Assembly: GCF_000092925.1 (NCBI RefSeq) | Contig: NC_014217.1 | Location: 4,526,001-4,590,000, forward strand | Length of the DNA: 64,000 nt | Source: Ancylobacter novellus DSM 506 | GTDB lineage: Bacteria; Pseudomonadota; Alphaproteobacteria; Rhizobiales; Xanthobacteraceae | Reading direction: 5' to 3' | Shown here: in pieces, positions 35,120 through 43,595 of the stretch | Numbering within the stretch: position 1 is the first letter of the stretch | Layout: every line of letters starts with the position of its first letter | The notes under the pieces: generated by a model | What the model was told of the DNA's origin: nothing | Database searches by the model: none | Seen by the model: only the letters and a program-made list of their open reading frames with translations | Program-made: the position numbers and the translations under genes

Positions 35120-35362
35120 ATGAGTCGTCCTCCCATTCGCCGGTTCTCCGGTTCCGCTCGCGACACCGCTGAAGCTGCATTCAAATCCGCGACCACGAAG
35201 CCTCCAGCAACGGGCGAGCGCCCGAAGGCGCCCCAGTTGCCGGGTGCCAAGGAGATGGTGAGCATCCGGCTTGACCGGGATGTGCTTGATCATTTCCAAG
35301 ACGATGGACCGGGCTGGCAGGATCGCATCAATGCTGCGCTCCGCAAGGCAGCGGGACTGTAG
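35120..35362 (+). CDS. BrnA-like antitoxin (orphan)
   Basis: An 80-residue protein. Its C-terminal half (VSIRLDRDVLDHFQDDGPGWQDRINAALRKAAG) matches the ribbon-helix-helix region of BrnA antitoxins (pattern V..RLD.DVL..F...G.GWQ.RIN..LR). No BrnT-type toxin gene precedes it, so it is an orphan, or a DNA-binding regulator derived from a toxin-antitoxin pair. Confidence 0.65.
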   Translation: MSRPPIRRFSGSARDTAEAAFKSATTKPPATGERPKAPQLPGAKEMVSIRLDRDVLDHFQDDGPGWQDRINAALRKAAGL

Positions 35363-35433
35363 CGGAAGGCCTCTGCGTCAGGTCGGACACCCGTGACGTT
35401 GATTGTCGCCGTCCGCTACGTTAATCGACCGTC

Positions 35434-35610
35434 ATGACCGAAAAACTCGAAGCCCTTCGCGCCCGTCTGGTGTTGGCACAACGCGAACTCATCAAGGCTG
35501 CCGCCGAGGCGGGCACTGTCCCCTCCGACAACGCGCTGCGCAAGATTGCGGACCTGGAGGTCACCATCGGCGCCGTCGAGACGATGATCGACGAAGAGCG
35601 GACGAGATAG
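35434..35610 (+). CDS. 58-residue coiled-coil protein
   Basis: ATG 35434 to TAG 35610 encodes a short, highly helical protein: MTEKLEALRARLVLAQREL, then IADLEVTIGAVETMIDEE. The heptad-like leucines suggest a coiled coil. It lies 71 bases after the BrnA-like gene on the same strand. Function unknown; it could be a small regulator or a leftover of mobile DNA. Confidence 0.45.
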   Translation: MTEKLEALRARLVLAQRELIKAAAEAGTVPSDNALRKIADLEVTIGAVETMIDEERTR

Positions 35611-35790
35611 CTCACGGACGACGCGCCGAGGATAACCGGGCAAGGTTATACGTCGAGCCCAGAGCCGACTTTTGCAACGGTATCGGTCAAAAGCGGCCTT
35701 TCAGCCACGGCCGAAGACCGGACATTGGAGGCGGCACCTGTCTTCGGCGGCCCAACCTCTACATTGACAACTGATCTGCCCAGCGCGCGA

Positions 35791-35976
35791 GGCTACCTGC
35801 CGTTCAGCACCTCGGGCGGCGCCTTGCTGTTCCACCTGCTGAGCAAGCTCTATGAGCGCACCAGTGTGATCATCACGGGCTACCGTCTTCGGCGATGCAA
35901 AGATGACCACGGCTCTCCTCGACCGGCTCACCCATCACTGCGACATCATCGAGACCGGCAACGAGAGCTGGCGCTG
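35791..35976 (+). pseudogene. IstB (IS21-family ATP-binding protein) fragment
   Basis: The frame reads [29 protein letters not shown], loses the usual NLAFGEWP segment, shifts frame, then continues as [31 protein letters not shown]. Both blocks are characteristic of the C-terminal half of IstB. The IS21 transposase gene and element ends are not present. It is a decayed relic. Confidence 0.8.
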
Positions 35977-36215
35977 GCGAACGCGGCTTTTCCGATGGCG
36001 CGGCGTCGGGCGAGCTTTGCGATGCGGGCGCGGATGAGTTGCTCGTCGATGAGAGCCGGATCGAATGGCGCACCGTACCAGCGCATGAGGTCTTCATGCT
36101 CCTCTTGGTTCGGATCAGCGATGGCTTCGAGGAAGATTTCAAAGCCCGGAATACCGCCGACATCCTCGGGCGGCGCGCGGCGCTCACCATCGATGTAGCG
36201 AGGATAATCTATGGC
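35946..36215 (-). pseudogene. Plasmid pRiA4b ORF-3-family protein, C-terminal fragment
   Basis: The minus-strand frame encodes YIDGERRAPPEDVGGIPGFE, then FLEAIADPNQEEHEDLMRWYGAPFDP, the C-terminal signature of pRiA4b ORF-3-like proteins (PPEDVGG..G...FL.A..DP.HPEH..L..W.G..FDP). The N-terminal part is missing and the sequence abuts the IstB relic. Such genes often travel with IS elements and plasmids of rhizobia. Confidence 0.7.
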
Positions 36216-36569
36216 GGGATCCGCCGCGGCGGTCGCCTCGATCGTGATCGTTGTGGAGCAACCCACTCGGCGGTGCAATGTCCTGATCGTGCAAGAATTT
36301 TTCTGCCGTTGAACATGAGAGGGGACGGCAATAGGGGGCGGTAGGAATCGCTCGTTTGTGATCGTCACGCAACTTCACAATGCATCCGATCGAGCGAGTT
36401 TCGAGCACACCGGATCAGTGGTGTCACGTACGCTTCACCTCCAAGAGCTGCCACAGGAACCGGACACGGTCGATGTCGCACAAGCGCCACGAATGTGGAT
36501 GTGGCCAAGAGGCGCCTAAATCCCATCCAGCAGAACGATCGCGAAACTTCCCGCGGCCGGATGCGGTTC
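36216..36569. other. Non-coding stretch
   Basis: About 350 bases between the pRiA4b relic and the SDR gene. Neither strand shows a convincing gene. Confidence 0.5.
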
Positions 36570-36593
36570 CGCGCGGCGCGGACCCGCCGCGCG
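36570..36593. terminator. GC-rich hairpin after SDR gene
   Basis: CGCGCGGCG at 36570-36578 pairs perfectly with CGCCGCGCG at 36585-36593, directly 3' of the SDR stop on the minus strand. No T run follows, so termination is only possible. Confidence 0.4.
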
Positions 36594-36595
36594 CG

Positions 36596-37357
36596 TTACC
36601 CGATTGCGACGCTCATGCCGCCATCGGCCATCACTACCGAGCCGACGATGAAGCTCGCACGGTCCGAAGCGAGGAAGGCGACAATCTCGGCAATCTCTGC
36701 GGGATCGGCCGCACGGCCGATTGGCGCCTTGGCGCCGTGCTCGGCGAGGAAGCCGCGGCCGTCTTCCATGAAATGGTTGAGGAGGTTCGTGACCACGTCG
36801 CCAACGCCGATCGCGTTGACGCGAACTCCGTGCTGAATTGCCTCAAGCGCCTGGGTACGGGTCAATTGAGCCAGGGCGCCCTTCGATGCCGTGTACGCCG
36901 CAATGCCCGGAAAGGCGAAATAGGACGCGTAGGAGGCGATATTGATGATCGCTCCCGATTTCTTCGTCATCATCACTTTCGCGGCCTCCCGCGAATGCAG
37001 GAAGGCGCCGGTGACATTCGTATCCATCTGCCAGTTCCAGTCGTCACGCGTCATCTCGACGAGTTCCTTGTAGAGGATGCGGCCTGCATTGTTCACGAGG
37101 ATGTCTAGGGCGCCGAAGGTCTCGACGGCGAGCGCGACCGCCTTTTCGGCCGTGCCGTCTACGGTAATATCGCCGACAAAAGCCACGAGCCCGTCCCGCT
37201 TCAATTCTTCGACGGCGGGATCGATGTCCTCGGCCACCACTTTGGCGCCGCGGGCATGTAGCAGTTCTGCGATGGCGCGCCCGATGCCGCTGGCAGCCCC
37301 CGTCACGAGGGCGACCTTGCCCTCAACTTCATTCACTGACGATGCGATGTTCGACAT
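36596..37357 (-). CDS. Short-chain dehydrogenase/reductase (SDR)
   Basis: A 253-residue classical SDR: cofactor motif TGAASGIGRAIAE, NNAG at about residue 95, and the catalytic set S...YTASK (NIASYASYFAFPGIAAYTASKGAL). The C-terminus has the common GSVVMADGGMS ending. The acidic residue in VVAEDID after strand 2 favours NAD(H). Start 37357 has GGAGATA seven bases upstream. An AraC-type regulator lies 178 bases upstream on the same strand and probably controls it. Substrate unknown. Confidence 0.9.
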   Translation of the reverse strand: MSNIASSVNEVEGKVALVTGAASGIGRAIAELLHARGAKVVAEDIDPAVEELKRDGLVAFVGDITVDGTAEKAVALAVETFGALDILVNNAGRILYKELVEMTRDDWNWQMDTNVTGAFLHSREAAKVMMTKKSGAIINIASYASYFAFPGIAAYTASKGALAQLTRTQALEAIQHGVRVNAIGVGDVVTNLLNHFMEDGRGFLAEHGAKAPIGRAADPAEIAEIVAFLASDRASFIVGSVVMADGGMSVAIG

Positions 37358-37535
37358 GGGATATCTCCTGACGGGATCACCGGAAATTGGCCGAGATCGC
37401 CGACCCCAAAGGCGAGCCGGTCCCGTCTCGACGACGTGAAACCGATATGCCATCGGGCCGCGCGTCCTTCTCTCGGGCGATCGACGAACCTGTCGGAGTC
37501 TTGCTCATAAGGAGCATGTCGTGCGAGCGACCATG

Positions 37536-38432
37536 CTATCTGCCGCGATAGTCTCCGGGGGAGACGCCCGTTTCCTTGCGAAAGACCTGTGAGAAATGGC
37601 TCGGACTCGAATAGCCGATATCCATCCCAATCAAGATGATCGACCGATCAGTCTCACGCAGGAGTCGGCGCGCGACCGTCATCCGCATCCCGATGAAATA
37701 CTTCGAGGGTGTAAGCCCGGTGGACCGCTTGAATTGCCTGCTGAAATGGGCCTCGCTCATCCCCGCTGCGCGCGCATAACGACCGAGATCGAACTCGCTC
37801 GCTAGGGTCTGCTGCATCAGGTCGGTCACTCGCCGCAGACGATAGGCCGGAATGGCGCTCCGGCGTCGCACGGTGGAGCGCTGAGGGTCTACGTAGCGCC
37901 GCACCAGTTGGATCGACACAGCCTGCGCAACGCTTTCAAGTAGCAGCGCGCTCGGCTGAGTCTGGCCCGAAATCTCGCGTGCCAGCGTCTCGATCAGCGG
38001 ACTCAACTCAGCATCATTCACCCCAGACACATCGCGCAGGGTCAATCGGCTGACCGTTCCATAAATCTCCTGAGTCGCGCGGGCGAGCAGCGGGAGTCCG
38101 AGATAGAGGTGCATCACCTCGAAGGGCAGCCCGTCGTGGGATCGCCAGCGCAGTTCATAGGGCTCGTCGGAATCGGTAAGGAAGAAGTCACCTGCCTTCA
38201 CGTCGCTGGCAAGCCAGTTGCCGCCGATGTCGCGCTCCTCTACCGTCGCAGATCCCTTGAGTATCCACACGATCAAGGGCTCGGCAACTGCCGGCACGAT
38301 GAAGCTTTCCTGGACGGAATTTCGCGCAAATATCTGGACGATGACGTCCCTGGACGGGTGGCGGCCGCCGTCAGCGATGAGACGGCCAGCAATATGTGTC
38401 TTCAGCATCTCGGCTGACGTCTTGTCGGTCAC
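37536..38432 (-). CDS. AraC-family regulator with cupin N-terminal domain
   Basis: A 298-residue protein. The N-terminal cupin-type effector domain covers about residues 15-190 (VIVQIFARNSVQESFIVPAVAEPLIVWILKG-like core). The two-HTH AraC domain is at 200-298 (FDLGRYARAAGMSEAHFSRQFKRSTGLTPSKYF, and IGYSSPSHFSQVFRKETGVSPGDYR). The start at 38432 is GTG; ATG 38408 is an alternative. It probably activates the SDR gene downstream. Confidence 0.85.
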   Translation of the reverse strand: MTDKTSAEMLKTHIAGRLIADGGRHPSRDVIVQIFARNSVQESFIVPAVAEPLIVWILKGSATVEERDIGGNWLASDVKAGDFFLTDSDEPYELRWRSHDGLPFEVMHLYLGLPLLARATQEIYGTVSRLTLRDVSGVNDAELSPLIETLAREISGQTQPSALLLESVAQAVSIQLVRRYVDPQRSTVRRRSAIPAYRLRRVTDLMQQTLASEFDLGRYARAAGMSEAHFSRQFKRSTGLTPSKYFIGMRMTVARRLLRETDRSIILIGMDIGYSSPSHFSQVFRKETGVSPGDYRGR

Positions 38433-38898
38433 GTGCAGGCCTCGTTCGATGAGCCACTGCCGGTTTGGTGGACACGCACCTTAAGCAGACGCTGCATTCC
38501 GCTCAAAATCCGGGCGTTCGGCTGAGAACGGATCAAGACCCAGGCATGTCGATTCCACGCCACGTTTGGCATGACTACGCCAGTTTACGCTAAACTTGGA
38601 CGGCAGATCGGGCGGAATTCGAACGTTACGTGGAAGCAATCGGCTGGCGCTTGGACGGTTGATAGGCGGTGTGCGCTTTTGGAAGTAGGCCAACGTAGGT
38701 TTGACGGCCGACATGCGGCGCGGAGCACGTCAAGACGATCGCCTAACCGTATCTCGAGTGGCAATGCCGCAGCGTTTCATAGGTCTCCACGCCAGACCTC
38801 TGTTCCATACTGCCTCTTATGCGACTTTCGAAGCACAGATCCTGAACATGAAGAGCGCACCGATGTGTCTGGCGTAGACCGCCTTGAGGTCGGTTTCG
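38433..38898. other. Degenerate spacer with no clear gene
   Basis: About 465 bases of intermediate GC between the AraC gene and an IS3-type end. Short frames on both strands show no recognisable protein. It is probably worn mobile DNA. Confidence 0.4.
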
Positions 38899-39048
38899 CG
38901 AGCCACCTCCGCAACCGGATAGCCCCGCTCGGTGATCTGAACGACCGCCTCGCGCTTGAAGTCCTCGGTGAAGGTCGCTTTGCCCAACGGTGGCCTCCTT
39001 GCCTCCAAATTTAGGGAAGAAGGCGTCCAGAAATCTAGGGGCGGTTCA
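38899..39048 (-). mobile_element. IS3-family element, left-end remnant (copy A)
   Basis: Reading on the minus strand from 39048, the sequence begins TGAACCGCCCC and then encodes the start of an IS3 OrfA (KATFTEDFKREAVVQITERG, YPVAEVA). Homology stops near 38,899. The first 60 or so bases are nearly identical to the left end of copy B at 51049, which lies in the opposite orientation on the other side of the catabolic island. Confidence 0.8.
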
Positions 39049-39165
39049 AAGGTTGCAGCGAGAGCAACGACTGCCGCGGAGTTTTGTTGGGTCTTTTCGG
39101 AGCGTAGGGCGACCCGCTTGAAGCGCTTGAGCTTGCCGACGGTCTGCTCGATGCGGGCGCGCCCT
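39049..39165 (-). pseudogene. IS5-family transposase, C-terminal remnant
   Basis: Minus-strand reading gives RARIEQTVGKLKRFKRVALR, SEKTQQNSAAVVALAATF, the C-terminal block of IS5-type DDE transposases (RIE..VGKLK.FKR.A.R.EKT..N....VALA). It is cut off precisely at 39048/39049, where the IS3 end begins, so the IS3 element appears to have inserted into it. Confidence 0.7.
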
Positions 39166-39356
39166 GCACCTATGTGAGTACCAAGGCGTTTCTGGCGTAC
39201 TTCGGCTTCGACACGCTGCGCGACCTGCCGGAAATGGAGGCGCTCAAGGATGCCGGCCGGCTCAGCAAGGACATGCTGCTGGCGGGGGATATTCCGTTCG
39301 GGCTCGGGGGTGGTGAGGAACCGAGGACATCGACCGGGACGACGGAGTTTGATTGA
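39156..39356 (+). pseudogene. ScpB (segregation and condensation protein B) C-terminal fragment
   Basis: The frame TYVSTKAFLAYFGFDTLRDLPEMEALKDAGRLSKDMLLAGDIPFGLG matches the end of ScpB (TYVTTKAFL.YFGF..LRDLP..EAL.DAGLL). Only the last 60 or so residues are present, and the winged-helix domains are missing. It is an out-of-place housekeeping-gene scrap, presumably moved by IS activity, and marks the left border of the sugar island. Confidence 0.7.
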
Positions 39357-39396
39357 TCGGCATGCCGAATCAGGTGATCGGCGAAGCGACCCTCTT

Positions 39397-39416
39397 GCAT
39401 GAATTCGTATTCATGC
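39397..39416. promoter_or_regulatory. LacI-type operator upstream of the island regulator
   Basis: GCATGAATTCGTATTCATGC, a near-perfect 20-bp inverted repeat with central CG, 48 bases upstream of the LacI start. Confidence 0.7.
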
Positions 39417-39463
39417 TAGAAATCCTACAACCAATGGGTACCTGGCGCGAAGGTCATCGTCGC

Positions 39464-40489
39464 ATGAATACGAATTCACAACCCGCGACGAGCCGAGATA
39501 TTGCCCGGCTCGCCAAGGTGTCTCAGGCCACGGTGTCTCGTGTGCTCTCTGGTCACCCCAGTGTGCAGCCCGAGACAAGGGACCGGGTGTTGGCCGCGGT
39601 CCGCCAGCTGAACTATCGGCCCAACGGAATGGCGCGAGCCATGCGGACCAATCGTACCGGCAATATAGGCGTGGTCGTCTCCCGCCTCGCCAATCCCCTT
39701 TATCCTCAAATGCTGCAGATTTTGGGTCAGCACCTGGCCGAGGCCGGCTTGCGAATGATGGTGTGGAGCACCTCGGAAGCTGATGAAATGAACGCGTTGT
39801 CGGCAGCGCGAGAGAGTCTGGTCGACGGCATCATCATGACCACCGCAACGACCAACTCGTCACAGCTCTACGACGCATTGAAGTTGAACGTCCCGGTTGT
39901 TCTGATCAATCGCGTGGTCGAGGGCTGGCCCTGTGATCAACTCAGCAGTGACAATTATGATGGCGGGCGCCAGGTCGCTGACTACCTCGTTAAGGCTGGG
40001 CGTCGCCGTTTGGGCCTTATTGGGGGGCCTGCGGTGGCCAGCACAATCCGCGATCGCTTGGCCGGATTCCGGGATGGGCTTGCCTCTTTGGGTGTGGCCC
40101 TTGATCCGGGTTGCTGTGTCGATGCGCCAATGTTTTCACATCAAAACGGCTTCGCAGCAGCGAGCGCATTGCTTGATCTCGCCGACGCGCCGGATGCGAT
40201 TTTCTGCGTCAACGACGTGCTGGCCTTGGGCGCTTGTGATGCGGCAAGGACCCGGGGACTGAATGTCCCGAACGATTTCTGGCTTGTGGGGTACGACGAT
40301 ATCGAGATGTCGGCGTGGCCCGCCTTCGACCTGACGACAGTCAGGCAGCCACTAACGCGTATGACGGCGGATGCCGTCTCGCTGCTTCAGGACCGCATCA
40401 CCGGCGTGATGCGCGAACACTCCATCAAAGTGCTGCCTAACGACCTCATGGTGCGCGGGTCGACGGCCGGATTTCGGCCGGCAGCTTGA
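39464..40489 (+). CDS. LacI-family transcriptional regulator
   Basis: A 341-residue regulator. The HTH is at residues 9-30 ([22 protein letters not shown]), the hinge at LNYRPNGMARAMRTNRTG, and a sugar-binding-type effector domain follows (NIGVVVSRLANPLYPQML, DAIFCVNDVLALG, FWLVGYDDIEMSAWPAFDLTT). I preferred ATG 39464 over the longer frame because the operators and AAGGT lie immediately upstream. It heads the island operon and most likely represses it until a sugar or sugar acid is present. Confidence 0.92.
   Translation: MNTNSQPATSRDIARLAKVSQATVSRVLSGHPSVQPETRDRVLAAVRQLNYRPNGMARAMRTNRTGNIGVVVSRLANPLYPQMLQILGQHLAEAGLRMMVWSTSEADEMNALSAARESLVDGIIMTTATTNSSQLYDALKLNVPVVLINRVVEGWPCDQLSSDNYDGGRQVADYLVKAGRRRLGLIGGPAVASTIRDRLAGFRDGLASLGVALDPGCCVDAPMFSHQNGFAAASALLDLADAPDAIFCVNDVLALGACDAARTRGLNVPNDFWLVGYDDIEMSAWPAFDLTTVRQPLTRMTADAVSLLQDRITGVMREHSIKVLPNDLMVRGSTAGFRPAA
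39465..39478. promoter_or_regulatory. Second LacI-type operator, overlapping the start codon
   Basis: TGAATACGAATTCA is the exact reverse complement of the core of the upstream site (TGAATTCGTATTCA at 39400-39413). The centres are 65 bp apart. It begins at the second base of the regulator's own ATG, suggesting tight autorepression. Confidence 0.65.
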
Positions 40490-40506
40490 AAGCAGGCTTA
40501 AAACCT

Positions 40507-41874
40507 ATGGCGATCATCGAAGAAACGGCTCGTATCACTCCGGTTCGTCATACCGCCGACGTGCTCGTCGTCGGCGGCGGCGCGGCGGGAATGGCAGCCG
40601 CCGTAGCAGCGCGCCGCCTCGGTGCGGATGTGCTCCTCGTCGAGCGCAATGGCTATCTGGGGGGCACGCTCTCCATGGTAACTCTCGGCAGCATCTGCGG
40701 CCTCTACGCCGTAACCCCGACGGAGGTGATCCCCGTAGTTGCGGGCTTCGCGAGTGAGTTTGTCGAGCGGATGCAACGCCTTGGCGGTTCAAAGGGGCCG
40801 CTTCGTTGGCTGGAAACGGCGTCTCTTCCGTATGATCCGACAATAGCGAAACTCGTCGGCGATGAGATGGCGAGCGAGGCGCAGCTCCGTGTCGCTTTCC
40901 ACTCTCAAGCGGTAGACGTCGTCTGCGAGGAAAACCGCGTCAACGGCGTCATTTTTGAATCCCGCGACGGACGATGGGCCTGCCTTGCGAAGGTAATCAT
41001 CGACTGTACCGGCAACGCCGACATCGCGTCTCTCGCGGGGGCCGAATTCGAGCACGACCCCGCAGAAATCCAGGCACCCACAACTATGTTCAGGTTTGGC
41101 GGTGTCGATACAGAGCGGACCGCGCGGATGACGCGTGATGAGCTGCGGCGTTTCTTGGAGGAGGCTGTGGCGGCTGGGATGCCGTTACCGCGTACGGCGG
41201 GAGGCATGTTCTCACCTCACCCCGGTTCCATGCACCTCAACATCACACGTGTGCTGAAAGACGGTCGTTCGCCTGATCCCCTCAATACGGCAGAGCTGAC
41301 CGAGGCAGAGATGGAAGGCCGGCGTCAGCTGCGCCTTTATTTGGAGGCATTCCGTCGCTTCGTGCCGGGATACGAGAATGCGTACATCGCGGATGTGGGT
41401 GCCGAGATCGGTGTGCGCGAAAGCCGGCGGATTGTCGGGGACTACCGACTGACGCTGGAGGATGTTCTTGGCGAGGCGCGTTTCGAGGATTCGATCGCCT
41501 GCAGCGCCTGGCCGGTAGAGGAACATGGCGCCGGTCGGGCCACCCGCTGGGTATTCCTTAAACCGGGTACCTTCTATGAGCTGCCATATCGCATGATGCT
41601 GCCGGCGTACGTCGACGGCCTGCTGGTGGCGGGCCGGTGCGCGTCAGCAACCCATGATGCTCACGCTTCAATGCGCGTCGCCGGAGTATGCATGGCGCTC
41701 GGCGAAGCCGCAGGTGTTGCAGCAGCTCAGGCCGTCTTAGCGGGCGCGAACGCACCAGATCTCCGCAAGCTCGACATTGGCAAGCTCCAAGCCCAGCTCG
41801 GAAAGCAGGGTGCGATCGCAGGAGCTCACGCCGTCCAATCCATCACCGCGACAGCCGAAAAGGTCGTGTCATGA
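40507..41874 (+). CDS. FAD-dependent oxidoreductase (FAD_oxidored family)
   Basis: A 455-residue flavoprotein. The dinucleotide-binding motif is VLVVGGGAAGMAAAVAARRLGA, followed by LLVERNGYLGGTLS. Further blocks are VIIDCTGNADIASLAG and AGRCASATHDAHASMRVAGVCMALGEAAG, typical of FAD-dependent oxidoreductases with a CoA-disulfide/succinate dehydrogenase-like fold. A TTG at 40486 could extend it by seven residues. It overlaps the dehydratase start by ATGA and is inside the island operon. It probably oxidises a sugar-derived intermediate; substrate unknown. Confidence 0.85.
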   Translation: MAIIEETARITPVRHTADVLVVGGGAAGMAAAVAARRLGADVLLVERNGYLGGTLSMVTLGSICGLYAVTPTEVIPVVAGFASEFVERMQRLGGSKGPLRWLETASLPYDPTIAKLVGDEMASEAQLRVAFHSQAVDVVCEENRVNGVIFESRDGRWACLAKVIIDCTGNADIASLAGAEFEHDPAEIQAPTTMFRFGGVDTERTARMTRDELRRFLEEAVAAGMPLPRTAGGMFSPHPGSMHLNITRVLKDGRSPDPLNTAELTEAEMEGRRQLRLYLEAFRRFVPGYENAYIADVGAEIGVRESRRIVGDYRLTLEDVLGEARFEDSIACSAWPVEEHGAGRATRWVFLKPGTFYELPYRMMLPAYVDGLLVAGRCASATHDAHASMRVAGVCMALGEAAGVAAAQAVLAGANAPDLRKLDIGKLQAQLGKQGAIAGAHAVQSITATAEKVVS

Positions 41875-43541
41875 CCAAGAAACTGAGATCCAATTTCGAT
41901 CCCGGTACCACCCGCTGGGCGATCCGCCGGGCGCAATGGCGGGCTCTCGGCTTGAGCGACGCCGACATGCTGAAGCCGAAGATCGCGGTGGTGAACTCGT
42001 CATCAGAGCTTTCGATTTGCTTCAGCCATCTCGATGAAGTGGCAGCCCTGGTTAAGGACGGAATTCGCGAAGCCGGCGGGATTCCTTTCGAGGTGCGCAC
42101 CTCCGCTCCGAGTGATTTCATCACCGGCGCAGGACGCGGCGGACGTTATCTGATGCCGACGCGGGACCTGCTCGTTAACGACATCGAGGTTGCTGTCGAG
42201 GGTGCCGTGCTTGACGGCATGGTTTGCCTGAGCAGCTGCGACAAGACGGCGCCGGCCCATATGATGGCCGCCGCCCGCCTCAACCTTCCTTCGCTGCTCG
42301 TTATCGGAGGCTATCAGGCGTGCGGGCGTCTGCACGATGAGCCGGTCGACATTGAAGACGTGTTTGAGTCCGTAGGCGAGCTCGCAACGGGCGGCACGAG
42401 CATTCGTCATATTGAGGAACTCTGTGAAGTCGCCGTCAAAAGCCCGGGCGTGTGCGCTGGCATGGGCACAGCCAACACCATGCACATTATGGCCGAAGCG
42501 GTAGGCATGACCTTGCCGGGGAGCGCTCCCGTCGCGGCTTATGGAACGCGTATGCGAGAGATGGCCTTTGCTGCCGGGCGCCGCATCGTCGGCATGGTGG
42601 CCGAGGACTTACGACCGCGGGACATCCTCACGCCTGGTGCTTTCGCCAATGCCATTGCCGTTGGTCTGGCGGTGTCGGGCTCGATCAACATGCTGCGCCA
42701 CCTCCAGGCTGTCGCTGAAGAGGGGGGGGTGCCTGTCGACGTCTATCGTCTCATTGACCAGCTTGGCGCAGTCGTCCCCCTGCTGTGTGCGATCAAGCCC
42801 AATGGGCCGGGACGCATTGAGGATCTCGAGCGTGCAGGCGGCACGCTATCGGTCATGAAGCGGCTCGAGCCTATTTTGCAGGGTGATGCCATCACCGTCT
42901 CCGGTCGTTCGGTCCGCGACGTTCTGGCGGACGTGAGGATAGAGGCTGACACCGTGGTCGGAACGATGGATCGCCCGGCGGCGCCCGGACCGTCAGTGGT
43001 TATCCTGCGCGGTACTCTCGCGCCGGAAGGCGCGATTATGAAACTCGGCAGTGGCAAGAAGGACGTTTTCCAGGGCCCGTGTCGTGTTTTCGAGTCTCAG
43101 GAGGACGCGCTTGCCGCGCTTGGGCGTGGCGAGATCACCGGAGGCCAGGTGATCGTTTTGCGTGGGCTAGGAGCACGCGGGGGGCCTGGCGTCGCCTCGG
43201 CCTCGTGGTTCGTCGCCGCCGTGAATGGGGCGCATCTCGGAGAGGATATCGCAGTGATCACGGACGGACAGCTCTCCGGTCTCAACCGCGGAATGACCGT
43301 CGGACAGGTCATGCCCGAAGCCGCAGATGGTGGCCCGATCGGCGTGGTCAGTGATGGGGATGAGGTCATCATCGACATCCAGGCGCGTCGCATCGATCTG
43401 CTCGTCGATGCAGTCGAGGTCGAGCGCCGCCTTTCGGCCCTGCCGAGCTTTCGCTCGACAGAAAAAGCCGGCTGGCTCGCGCTGTACCAGGACCTTGTCC
43501 AGCCGCTCACGAAGGGTGGCGTGCTCAGACCGAAATCCTGA
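41871..43541 (+). CDS. IlvD/Edd-family sugar-acid dehydratase
   Basis: A 556-residue dehydratase. Cluster-ligand cysteines are visible at SICFSHLDEVA, CLSSCDKTAPAHMMAAARLNLPS and GVCAGMGTANTMHIMAEA. The C-terminal half has LGSGKKDVFQGPCRVF and ITDGQLSGLNRGMTVG. This pattern is that of the [2Fe-2S] branch that dehydrates sugar acids (xylonate, arabonate, gluconate) as well as dihydroxyvalerate. Its place among sugar transport and oxidation genes favours a sugar-acid substrate over branched-chain amino-acid synthesis. Confidence 0.88.
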   Translation: MTKKLRSNFDPGTTRWAIRRAQWRALGLSDADMLKPKIAVVNSSSELSICFSHLDEVAALVKDGIREAGGIPFEVRTSAPSDFITGAGRGGRYLMPTRDLLVNDIEVAVEGAVLDGMVCLSSCDKTAPAHMMAAARLNLPSLLVIGGYQACGRLHDEPVDIEDVFESVGELATGGTSIRHIEELCEVAVKSPGVCAGMGTANTMHIMAEAVGMTLPGSAPVAAYGTRMREMAFAAGRRIVGMVAEDLRPRDILTPGAFANAIAVGLAVSGSINMLRHLQAVAEEGGVPVDVYRLIDQLGAVVPLLCAIKPNGPGRIEDLERAGGTLSVMKRLEPILQGDAITVSGRSVRDVLADVRIEADTVVGTMDRPAAPGPSVVILRGTLAPEGAIMKLGSGKKDVFQGPCRVFESQEDALAALGRGEITGGQVIVLRGLGARGGPGVASASWFVAAVNGAHLGEDIAVITDGQLSGLNRGMTVGQVMPEAADGGPIGVVSDGDEVIIDIQARRIDLLVDAVEVERRLSALPSFRSTEKAGWLALYQDLVQPLTKGGVLRPKS

Positions 43542-43595
43542 GCCCGCCCCTAGGTCTTAACGATCAAAATCAAACAAAACGAAGGGAGCAACGCC

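Noticed and set aside
35120..35362. Complete BrnT/BrnA toxin-antitoxin pair
   Set aside because: No BrnT-like toxin gene precedes the antitoxin-like gene on either strand.
41871..43541. Branched-chain amino-acid gene ilvD
   Set aside because: The family match is genuine, but the operon is catabolic with sugar transport, so a sugar-acid dehydratase is more likely and the ilvD name was not used.
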